From Deltaproteobacteria bacterium (GTDB lineage Bacteria; Desulfobacterota_C; Deferrisomatia; Deferrisomatales; JACRMM01): a stretch of 27,084 bases of DNA. The position numbers were made by a program, and so were the translations under genes. Of the stretch, positions 1 to 5,484 are shown one piece after another. The notes beneath the pieces were generated by a model. That model saw only the letters and a list, made by a program, of their open reading frames with translations. It did no database searches and was not told where the DNA came from. Every line of letters starts with the position of its first letter. The first letter of the stretch is position 1. The DNA lies in contig JACRCS010001078.1 of the NCBI GenBank assembly GCA_016218905.1, positions 1 to 27,084 on the forward strand. The letters run 5' to 3'.

Positions 1-2
1 GG

Positions 3-233
3 CTCTTCGATGGCGGCGGCCTCAATCTCCTGGTGACCAAGGCCGGGGGCAAACTGTGGCGGCTGAAGTTCACTCACGAAGGCAGGACGAAACAGCTTGC
101 CTTGGGCACATACCCGGCGGTCACGCTCGCTGAGGCCCGGTTCCGGCGCGAGGAAGCGTCGGGGACGCCGGCGAGGCGCACGTCTCCCGTTCGGGGAGGT
201 GCCTGCACGGCTTCTCCGAAAGGGATGCGGTGA
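3..233 (+). pseudogene. P4-type integrase N-terminal remnant
   Basis: Reading from base 3, the frame gives a short stretch that matches the Arm DNA-binding N-terminus (DUF4102 type) of P4-family tyrosine integrases. Visible hallmarks are a GGGLNLLV segment, GGKLWRLKF, a KQLALGTYP turn and TLAEARFRREEA. After about base 165 the similarity stops and the frame ends at 233, so the core-binding and catalytic tyrosine domains are absent. The 5' end lies at or beyond the window edge. This is a relic of an integrated element and fits the toxin-antitoxin and RadC genes that follow. It cannot encode a working recombinase. The family match is firm; whether the missing part lies elsewhere in the genome is unknown. 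Confidence 0.72.
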
Positions 234-605
234 TCTCTTGGTCCTTTGACCTCCTTTCCTGTTGGCCTCGAAGGAGCCGGTTCCGTGGCGTGAATCGAAG
301 GGAGCCGACCGCAATCAATGGCCGGTAGGCAGCCGAGTGGGGGCGCCTCCGCTGCACGGAGCGAGCAGGCGCGACCTCGACAGACCTCCTCGAAAGGCAG
401 ACGAGGCGGCTGAACGGATCGGACGAGAGCGGATCTATTCTGGAACAGGGCGAGGGTCAGCCGCTGCGGAGAATCGAAGCGGCCGAGGAGTCGCGTGCGG
501 CGACGCGGTCTCGCCCCACTGGGGTGAGAGTCTCTTCCTGGCGGAAGAGCGGAAGGAACAGAGTCAATCTACTGGCGGCGGTCTTCTGGAGTCAAGACCT
601 CGGCG
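234..605. other. No recognisable gene
   Basis: I see no convincing coding sequence, RNA gene or repeat here. Open frames exist on both strands but have the low-complexity Arg/Gly/Pro composition expected of random high-GC DNA. It is probably decayed sequence belonging to the integrase remnant on its left. Confidence 0.5.
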
Positions 606-842
606 TCAGCTTCGGCGGCCCAGACGTGGGTCCGATCGCTCCGGCCGACGCGGCCGAAGGCGCAGGAGCGGCCCATGGCAGTTCCTGGGCAAGCCCGCAG
701 GCTCTTCTTGGATGTTGGTTCCTGGAGCAGCGCTCAGCTCGGAGTACACAGCTTCCTCGATCATGCCCTTGGCCCGCCGACAAGCCCGCTCTTGCGACTG
801 CGGGTTCATCTTCGCTCGTAGCTCCCGGTACGGTCGAGCCAT
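606..842 (-). pseudogene. XRE-type antitoxin remnant (broken)
   Basis: The first 30 or so residues, starting MARPYRELRAKMNPQSQER, match the start of small helix-turn-helix antitoxins that normally pair with a HigB/Gp49-like toxin. Those proteins are about 95-100 aa and continue into a canonical HTH. Here the frame loses similarity after about residue 40. A neighbouring frame shows RRACGLAQEL, which looks like the displaced HTH helix, so a frameshift is likely. No toxin gene lies beside it. It sits 43 bases downstream of mqsA on the same strand and may once have shared its transcript. The N-terminal match is good; the rest is too degenerate to assign. Confidence 0.5.
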
Positions 843-885
843 CTCTGTAACACCTCGGCAGCAGGGCGCCCTGTGCTCAGTCCCG

Positions 886-1365
886 CTATTGGCTCGCAGC
901 GTTCCTTGCGACTTGGGTCTTTGATCGCAAGCGCCTCGGGAAAGCGCGATCAGTCCTGCGTTGCCGTGCCCTGAGGATCTCCAACCCCTTCGGATCGTGG
1001 TCGAGGAGCATCAGTGCACTGCTGATGGCTCGGCTCGGCAACGCGTCGCCGCTCTCGTACTTCTGGAAGGCACGAGGTCCTCCCCCGATCACCTCGCCTG
1101 CGAGTTCCTGGGAGAGATGAAGCCGTTTCGTGCGGATCCTTCGGATCTCGGCCGGCTCGAGCAGGCCCTCGCTTCGGGCCTTCAGGAGATTGAGTTGTCT
1201 GTCCGACACCTTCATGTCCTCACGGGTGTGGATGCTCTCTCCGCACTCGCTGCAGTACCATCCAGGCATGTCAAACGTGACGGTGGCGTCCTCGTACCGC
1301 AAGGTCATCGGCCTGGAGTCTCGGGTCATGGGAGTCCCGGTTTCCGGGCAAACTGGGCTAGTCAT
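886..1365 (-). CDS. mqsA: MqsA-family antitoxin / HTH repressor, without its toxin
   Basis: This 159-aa protein has the MqsA layout: an N-terminal metal-binding-like segment (CPETGTPM, then YCSECGESIHTREDMKVSD), a linker, and an XRE-like HTH. The HTH includes the family signature GGGPRAFQKYESGDALPSRA around residues 93-112. The first CxxC is replaced by CPET, which I recall as common in this subfamily. MqsA antitoxins neutralise the MqsR mRNA interferase and repress their own operon by binding a palindrome. Here mqsR should lie directly upstream on the minus strand, but only a promoter-operator fits there, so this is an orphan antitoxin or regulator. The start is supported by a GAGGAAAG ribosome site. 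The basic C-terminal tail of about 25 residues beyond the HTH domain is unassigned. Confidence 0.88.
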   Translation of the reverse strand: MTSPVCPETGTPMTRDSRPMTLRYEDATVTFDMPGWYCSECGESIHTREDMKVSDRQLNLLKARSEGLLEPAEIRRIRTKRLHLSQELAGEVIGGGPRAFQKYESGDALPSRAISSALMLLDHDPKGLEILRARQRRTDRAFPRRLRSKTQVARNAASQ

Positions 1366-1398
1366 CGTCTTTCCTCTTGAACGACAACAGGATGAACG

Positions 1399-1424
1399 AT
1401 TACACCTTTAAGGTGTCGAGTCAA
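1399..1424 (-). promoter_or_regulatory. mqsA promoter with MqsA-type palindromic operator
   Basis: A perfect inverted repeat, ACACCT-TTA-AGGTGT, occupies 1402-1416, starting 36 bases upstream of the mqsA ATG. It closely resembles the E. coli MqsA operator, whose half-sites are AACCT/AGGTT with a short AT-rich spacer. On the minus strand a TTGACT -35-like hexamer (1424-1419) and a TGTAAT -10-like hexamer (1404-1399) bracket it. Their 14-base spacing is short. Binding by MqsA would block RNA polymerase, so autoregulation is the natural reading. Confidence 0.72.
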
Positions 1425-1595
1425 TAGCCTATCGTCGCCCATGCGGCCAGTCTTTACTGTCGCCGCTCGACCCTCCGGCTGGTCGGGCCTCCCACGGAAG
1501 AAAGCCCCGGGAGGGGCGCGAAGGCGTTTCTTCGCAATCCCAACCGGGGCTTCGATGGTGGTCTCGGCGCGGAGGCCAGAAACGGAAACGGGTTC

Positions 1596-2097
1596 TCAGA
1601 CCGGGGGCATCTCTTCGTTGTCGGAGAAGCTGTAGTGCCTTCCCGGATCCCCGATCACCACGTGGTCGAGGAACCGGATGCCGAGGATTTTCCCCGCGTC
1701 CCAAAGCCGGCGAGTGATCTCCGCATCCTCGCGGCTGGGCGTGGGATCTCCGCTCGGGTGGTTGGACGGTCACGATAGCCGAGGACGAGCTCGCGATGGC
1801 CGGCTTGAAGACCTCGCGCGGGTGCACGAGCGACGCGGTCAGCGTGCCCACGCTCGCGACGTTCACGCCGATCAGCCGATTACGGGTGTCCAGGAGGAAC
1901 ACCAGGAAGACCTCGCGGTCGGAGTCCGCGAGGATCTTTCGGGCCGTCTCGGCAATGTCCTGGCTCGTGCGGTAGGCGGAGGTCTCGATCGACCCCTCCT
2001 TCACGAGGGCACAGCGGTAGATCGGGGCCTGGTAGGTGGCAGGCGCGTTCAGCATGGCCTCGCTGATGGCGGCCGGGCTGTCGCTGTCGTTAGTCAT
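1596..2097 (-). pseudogene. RadC-like JAB/MPN protein, frameshifted in the active site
   Basis: The N-terminal 115 residues match the RadC/DUF2466 JAB domain typical of mobile elements ([49 protein letters not shown]). The expected catalytic [11 protein letters not shown] motif then collapses. The DNA reads GTCCAACCACCCGAGC, which is two bases short of what would encode V-H-N-H-P-S, so the frame shifts at about 1760-1767. Past the shift the correct continuation is open in another frame ([19 protein letters not shown], then [10 protein letters not shown] and [11 protein letters not shown]) to a TGA at 1596-1598. A restored gene would be about 167 aa, normal for the family. The two-base loss removes the metal-binding HxH, so the present gene should be inactive unless it is an assembly error. 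RadC-like proteins of this type commonly ride on integrative elements, which fits the context. Confidence 0.8.
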
Positions 2098-2230
2098 GTG
2101 CTCTCCTTGCCCGCGGCGGTGCTCCCGGTCCTTGCGGGAGCGGTCCTCAGGCCGGGATCTCGCGCGTCCCCCTTCCCCTCCCGAGCGTTCATTTCTACCC
2201 CGGGTTCGATCCCCGACTGGCCCTTACGCG

Positions 2231-2272
2231 TTGACTTTGCATACCGCCAAGATATGATGATATGCAAAGTCA
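2231..2272 (+). promoter_or_regulatory. Promoter with 12-bp inverted-repeat operator for the XRE-ImmA gene
   Basis: TGACTTTGCATA (2232-2243) and TATGCAAAGTCA (2261-2272) form a perfect 12-bp inverted repeat separated by 17 bases. The same stretch contains a sigma70-like promoter: TTGACT at 2231-2236, 16 bases, TATGAT at 2253-2258. The left arm overlaps the -35 and the right arm overlaps the expected transcription start. An XRE dimer bound here would therefore occlude the promoter. This argues for autorepression and against the ATG inside the right arm (2262) being the translation start. Confidence 0.78.
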
Positions 2273-2291
2273 GGGCTCGTCGGGAGGCGCC

Positions 2292-3452
2292 ATGGCGACT
2301 CAGGTCATCGCTGGAAATCTACTGCGTCTCAGGAAAGAGAAGGGGCTCACTCAGGCCGCCCTGGCTGATTCTGCGGGCCTATCGCGACCGGGGTATCAGG
2401 CACTGGAGCAGGGCCGGTCCGAGCCTCAGGTTGCGACCCTGCAAGGGCTTGCCCGCGCACTCGGTGTTCCCCTGAAGGACCTTGTCACTCCGGTACAGGG
2501 ACTTCAGCACGTCCGGTTCCGCTCCCTGAAGCGACTGAAGCGCCGAAGCGACATCCTCCACAGGACCGCGAAGTGGCTCCGAGACTTCAACGAACTCGAG
2601 GAGCTTCTGGGGGTGAAGGACGGCAGAGGCTTCGATCAGCTGGCGGAGGCCACCCGTTCGGCTGCGGCACAAGACTTGGGCTCCGCAGCGGCTGCCGCTC
2701 GCGACTACGTGGGGCTAACTTCCCGCGAACCTGTTCACGACATCTGCGGCCTACTGGAATCCCAGGGAATCAAAGTTCTCCAGGTGGAGGTCGCGAGCGA
2801 TGCCTTTCTTGGGCTCTCGGTCGCTAGAGAGAGCGGTGGCCCAGCGGTGGTAGTGAACACCTGGGATCGGCTCGCCGTGGAGCACTGGATCTTCAGTGCT
2901 GCCCACGAACTGGGGCATCTCCTGCTCCACCTCGACGCCTACGACGTGGGCCTTCAGAAGGAGGATGAGGACCAGGAACGGGCGGCGAACGTGTTCGCGT
3001 CCCACTTTCTGATGCCGGAGGATGCGTTTCGGAGGGAATGGTCGGAGACCGCTGGACTCCCCCTTCTCGACCGGCTCGTGAAGGTCAAACGCGTCTTCCG
3101 GGTGAGCTGGCGCACCGTCGCCTACCGTGTCGGCGAGGGGCTCACACCCGAGGCCAGAAACAGGCTTTGGACGCGGGCCAATTGGGAGCACAGGATTCGC
3201 TACGGCGGTCCTCTACTGAAGAACGAGGAGCCGGAAGGGATCGCAGAACACGCCTTCCGGGACCCCCGGGCGCCGAAGGCTGAGAGCGGCGAGCCCGCGG
3301 AACTCGACGCCCACGATTTTCAGGCCGACTTGCTCGCTAGGCTCGTGCGGCGGGCCATCGAGGGGGAGGAGATTACGCTGTCGCGTGGTGCCGAGATCTT
3401 GGGGCTCTCCATCGACGCCATGAGGGACCGGTCGGCCTCGTGGATTGTTTAG
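2292..3452 (+). CDS. XRE-HTH fused to ImmA/IrrE metallopeptidase
   Basis: The 386-aa product joins an N-terminal XRE helix-turn-helix (about residues 5-65, KEKGLTQAALADSAGLSRPG) to an ImmA/IrrE zinc-peptidase domain. The domain has AAHELGHLLLH (HExxH at 205-209) followed by QERAAN and ASHFLMP, the usual third-ligand region. Such proteins regulate mobile elements, toxin-antitoxin modules or stress genes, often by cleaving or binding a repressor, and act in the cytoplasm. I place the start at ATG 2292, preceded by GGGAGG, because the earlier ATG lies inside the operator at the predicted transcription start. The PIN-domain remnant begins 12 bases after the stop, so the two were probably one operon. 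The gene looks intact and is likely the regulator of the upstream palindrome. Its natural target is unknown. Confidence 0.86.
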   Translation: MATQVIAGNLLRLRKEKGLTQAALADSAGLSRPGYQALEQGRSEPQVATLQGLARALGVPLKDLVTPVQGLQHVRFRSLKRLKRRSDILHRTAKWLRDFNELEELLGVKDGRGFDQLAEATRSAAAQDLGSAAAAARDYVGLTSREPVHDICGLLESQGIKVLQVEVASDAFLGLSVARESGGPAVVVNTWDRLAVEHWIFSAAHELGHLLLHLDAYDVGLQKEDEDQERAANVFASHFLMPEDAFRREWSETAGLPLLDRLVKVKRVFRVSWRTVAYRVGEGLTPEARNRLWTRANWEHRIRYGGPLLKNEEPEGIAEHAFRDPRAPKAESGEPAELDAHDFQADLLARLVRRAIEGEEITLSRGAEILGLSIDAMRDRSASWIV

Positions 3453-3464
3453 CGGCACCTTGCC

Positions 3465-3614
3465 TTGCTGCTCCTTCTGGACGCCAACGTCCTGATCGAC
3501 TACCTCGAAGGCGACCTCTCGGTCCTCGGATTAGCGACGCGGCACCTGGGCCGGATCTACGTCCCGACCGTTGTGCTCGACGAAGTCCCTCGGCTCGACC
3601 GCCGCCGCTGCGAG
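3465..3614 (+). pseudogene. PIN-domain toxin-like gene, C-terminus lost
   Basis: A TTG start 12 bases after the XRE-ImmA stop opens a clear PIN-domain N-terminus: LLLLDANVLIDYLEGD, then LGRIYVPTVVLDEVPRLDR, with the first catalytic Asp (residue 6) and the Glu of the second motif. After about residue 50 the similarity ends abruptly, although the frame stays open in low-complexity sequence to 3857. The remaining catalytic Asp residues are missing, so no nuclease activity is expected. The tight spacing suggests the complete gene was the partner of the ImmA-type regulator. The break sits at a purine-rich AAAAGGGGGACAGG stretch, which may mark an insertion or deletion junction. Confidence 0.65.
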
Positions 3615-3878
3615 AACAGCAAAAGGGGGACAGGCAAGCAGTGCATGAGGCCTGCGGGAGTAATGGCTGCCTGCCCCACCCAGTCTCGCTCCCGACCGGC
3701 TCAAGACCGTCGCCACCCTCGCCCGCCAACTCTCATAGCCGACCGGCGGGCGAGCGCGACTGGCACTCTCCGGCCACTCTCCTCGTCTCGGCGCGTCTCT
3801 CGGCTGGGGCTCGTCCTTTGTCCGACTGAGGAGCCCGGGCACCACGGCCGGGCTTAGCGTATTCGGGACTGCTCCCGT
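3615..3878. other. No recognisable gene; junction sequence
   Basis: This stretch lies between the broken PIN gene and the convergent VapC-like gene. It contains no supported reading frame. A short open piece ending in ATLARQLS followed by a stop (about 3720) could be the tail of a lost gene, but it is too short to identify. Confidence 0.4.
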
Positions 3879-4280
3879 CTACGCCCCTAGGAACTCAGCG
3901 ACCGTGCAGAGGTCCACGCCGCCGGCCCGTTCCGGCTGCCCCATGAACTCGCCGAAGTGCGCGAGATCGCCGGTCAGAAGATGCGTCGCCCGGTTCCGGA
4001 TGGCCGCGGCGAGGATCGGACGATCCTTTTCGGGGAGGTCAACGGGGCACGTCAGGGGCTGAGGGGCCACGACCGGATGGAAGGCCTCGAGGAGCTCGTC
4101 CAGACGTCCGACAGAGGCCGGCCGCTTCAGCTCCAGATTCCGGCGCGCCTCCACGACGGCGAAGGCCGAGGTGATGAGTTCCCAGCCCTCTTCGGCCGCG
4201 AGCTCGATGACGAGCGCCGCCTTGCCCTTCGCGTTGTGAGCGGCGGTGAAGAGGACGTTCGAGTCGAAGAAGAGCCTCAC
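3879..4280 (-). CDS. vapC: PIN-domain ribonuclease toxin (VapC-like)
   Basis: This 133-aa PIN-domain protein keeps the expected acidic quartet: Asp6 (MRLFFDSNVL), Glu44 (AVVEARRNL), Asp86 (EKDRPILAAA) and Asp105 (LLTGDLAHFG). Toxins of this fold are Mg-dependent RNases that arrest translation and are held inactive by the neighbouring antitoxin. The gene follows an AbrB-type antitoxin gene on the minus strand with an ATGA overlap at 4277-4280, the standard antitoxin-first arrangement with translational coupling. Length is normal. The class is clear, but the symbol is generic because PIN toxins paired with AbrB proteins form several subfamilies. Confidence 0.85.
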   Translation of the reverse strand: MRLFFDSNVLFTAAHNAKGKAALVIELAAEEGWELITSAFAVVEARRNLELKRPASVGRLDELLEAFHPVVAPQPLTCPVDLPEKDRPILAAAIRNRATHLLTGDLAHFGEFMGQPERAGGVDLCTVAEFLGA

Positions 4281-4525
4281 TTCCGGGCCTTCACCCTCGC
4301 ACGAATCTCGCTGCGTTCTGCCTCGCTGAGCCGGTCTTCCTCATCCCAAGCCGCCACTTGCTCGTCCGACCACACCTCGAGCTCGACAACCGCCGCAGGC
4401 CGTAGCACGAGTTCTCCTGGGCGTTCCTCCGCGATCAGGAGGTCTCCGCCTCGGATGCCGAGTTTCTTCCTCAAAGACGCCGGCAGCGTGATCTGACCTC
4501 GATCCGAAACGATCAGCCGTTCCAT
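4277..4525 (-). CDS. vapB: AbrB/MazE-type antitoxin of the PIN pair
   Basis: The product starts with a swapped-hairpin AbrB DNA-binding domain (LIVSDRGQITLPASLRKKLGI, then a GDLLIAEER strand). An acidic, helical C-terminal half follows (VWSDEQVAAWDEEDRLSEAER), which would wrap the toxin. Antitoxins of this kind bind the operator alone or with the toxin. Two in-frame ATGs exist at 4534 and 4525. The GAGGAG ribosome site (4540-4535) touches the first but stands 9 bases from the second, so I choose 4525 (82 aa). The gene overlaps the toxin gene by 4 bases. It looks intact, making this the one complete toxin-antitoxin module in the island. Confidence 0.85.
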   Translation of the reverse strand: MERLIVSDRGQITLPASLRKKLGIRGGDLLIAEERPGELVLRPAAVVELEVWSDEQVAAWDEEDRLSEAERSEIRARVKARK

Positions 4526-4556
4526 GTCCGCCATCTCCTCTTCAGGATGGTCGCAC

Positions 4557-4579
4557 TTCTGAATTTCAGAATATCAGAA
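4557..4579 (-). promoter_or_regulatory. Palindromic operator of the AbrB/PIN module
   Basis: TTCTGAA-T-TTCAGAA (4557-4571) is a perfect palindrome, followed by a further half-site ATCAGAA (4573-4579). It lies about 30 bases upstream of the antitoxin start in the most AT-rich patch of the area. A weak -10-like TATTCT (minus strand, 4573-4568) overlaps it. Repeated half-sites are typical of toxin-antitoxin operators read by the AbrB-type antitoxin. Confidence 0.6.
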
Positions 4580-4844
4580 AAGGCCGCGTCTCGAAACCTC
4601 CCCCCTCGCTCGGTTCCCGGCCGGGCCGCCCCGCCAGGACACCCTTCTGGCCGCGGACGCCTCGAAGCAGCGAGCCCGCCGCGGGGATACAAAAGCGACG
4701 CGTCCAACCAGGGTGATCCGGCAGGCGGTCGCGAACTGGAGGGCGCCGGACCGCCTGGGCGTCCCGCTGGCCGCGTCTACGAGTTCAGCGAGTCGGACGG
4801 GTGGTAGGTTAAGGGGCAACTCCCTGCACCACCACGAACGACGA
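4580..4844 (+). ncRNA. Possible small RNA upstream of an orphan terminator
   Basis: No credible protein gene occupies this interval, yet it ends in a strong plus-strand terminator (4845-4875). Just before the terminator, GGTGGT (4800-4805) can pair with ACCACC (4828-4833), enclosing an inner AGGG/CCCT stem (4812-4815 with 4822-4825). This is a nested hairpin that looks like folded RNA. A transcript starting near 4690-4700 would be about 180 bases. I do not recognise tRNA, tmRNA, SRP RNA, RNase P or 6S RNA. The 5' end is undefined and no good promoter is visible, so this is a suggestion only. Confidence 0.25.
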
Positions 4845-4878
4845 CGGCCCATCCCCGCGGGGATGGGCCGTTTTTCTT
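4845..4878 (+). terminator. Strong intrinsic terminator
   Basis: CGGCCCATCCCC (4845-4856) pairs with GGGGATGGGCCG (4859-4870), followed by TTTTT at 4871-4875 and CTTT. The T-tract is on the plus strand only; the minus-strand copy is followed by GTCGTCG and should not terminate. No plus-strand gene precedes it in this window. Confidence 0.8.
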
Positions 4879-4987
4879 TGCCGACCAGCCGATTGTACTT
4901 ACAGGAGCTTCACCAGGGTGGCTATGGCGTAGCCGGGCGCCCGGGCTTCCCAGAGCTCGGACTCCGAAATCCGAACGTGCCAGCGGC

Positions 4988-5368
4988 TCAATCCCTCAGC
5001 GCGATCGCCTCGATCTCGATCCGAGCTCCCCTCGGCAGGGCCGCGACCTGGACCGTGGAGCGCGCGGGGCTCACGCCGACGAAGTACTCGCCGTAGATCG
5101 CGTTCATGGCGGCGAAGTCGTCGAGGTCGGCCAGGAAGACCGTCGTCTTCACGACGCGCTCGAGGCCGCTTCCACCCGCCGCGAGGACGGCGCGGAGGTT
5201 CTCGAGGACCCTCCTCGTCTGCTCCTCGATCCCTCCCGTGACGAGCTCTCCCGTCCCGGGATCGAGGGGGATCTGGCCGGAGCAGAAGAGCCACCCGCCT
5301 GCGCCGATCGCCTGACTGTACGGCCCGATCGCCGCGGGCGCCTCAGCCGTCGAGATCTTCTCCTTCAT
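4988..5368 (-). CDS. ridA: RidA-family reactive intermediate deaminase
   Basis: The 126-aa protein is a full-length RidA (YjgF/YER057c/UK114) member. It has GPYSQA at 15-20, SGQIPLDP, the Arg103 of the PARSTVQVAALPRGA motif and the C-terminal IEIEAIAL strand. RidA hydrolyses 2-aminoacrylate and related enamines released by PLP enzymes and works as a cytoplasmic trimer. The conserved Arg that holds the substrate carboxylate is present. It lies 116 bases downstream of spoT on the same strand, the order I recall in Geobacter-type genomes. It probably shares the operon transcript or has a weak promoter in the gap. Nothing is unusual in the reading frame. Confidence 0.95.
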   Translation of the reverse strand: MKEKISTAEAPAAIGPYSQAIGAGGWLFCSGQIPLDPGTGELVTGGIEEQTRRVLENLRAVLAAGGSGLERVVKTTVFLADLDDFAAMNAIYGEYFVGVSPARSTVQVAALPRGARIEIEAIALRD

Positions 5369-5484
5369 GATTCGCTCCGTGGATTGAGGGGGTTAGCGTC
5401 TAGTAAGTAGCCGCTAGCACCCAGCCTTGCGTAGACGGCCGGACGGCCGTGACTCCTAACACCTAATCGCTAACGGCTGCCTTT

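Noticed and set aside
2262..2291. ATG at 2262 as the start of the XRE-ImmA gene
   Set aside because: It lies inside the right arm of the operator at the predicted transcription start and has no ribosome site; ATG 2292 has GGGAGG.
4574..4852. Minus-strand frame containing RLAELVDAASGTPR, a peptide often produced when a tRNA is mistranslated
   Set aside because: I tried to fold a tRNA here (Leu/Ser-type D-arm with GTAGACGC). No acceptor stem or T-arm with a proper TTCRA loop could be paired.
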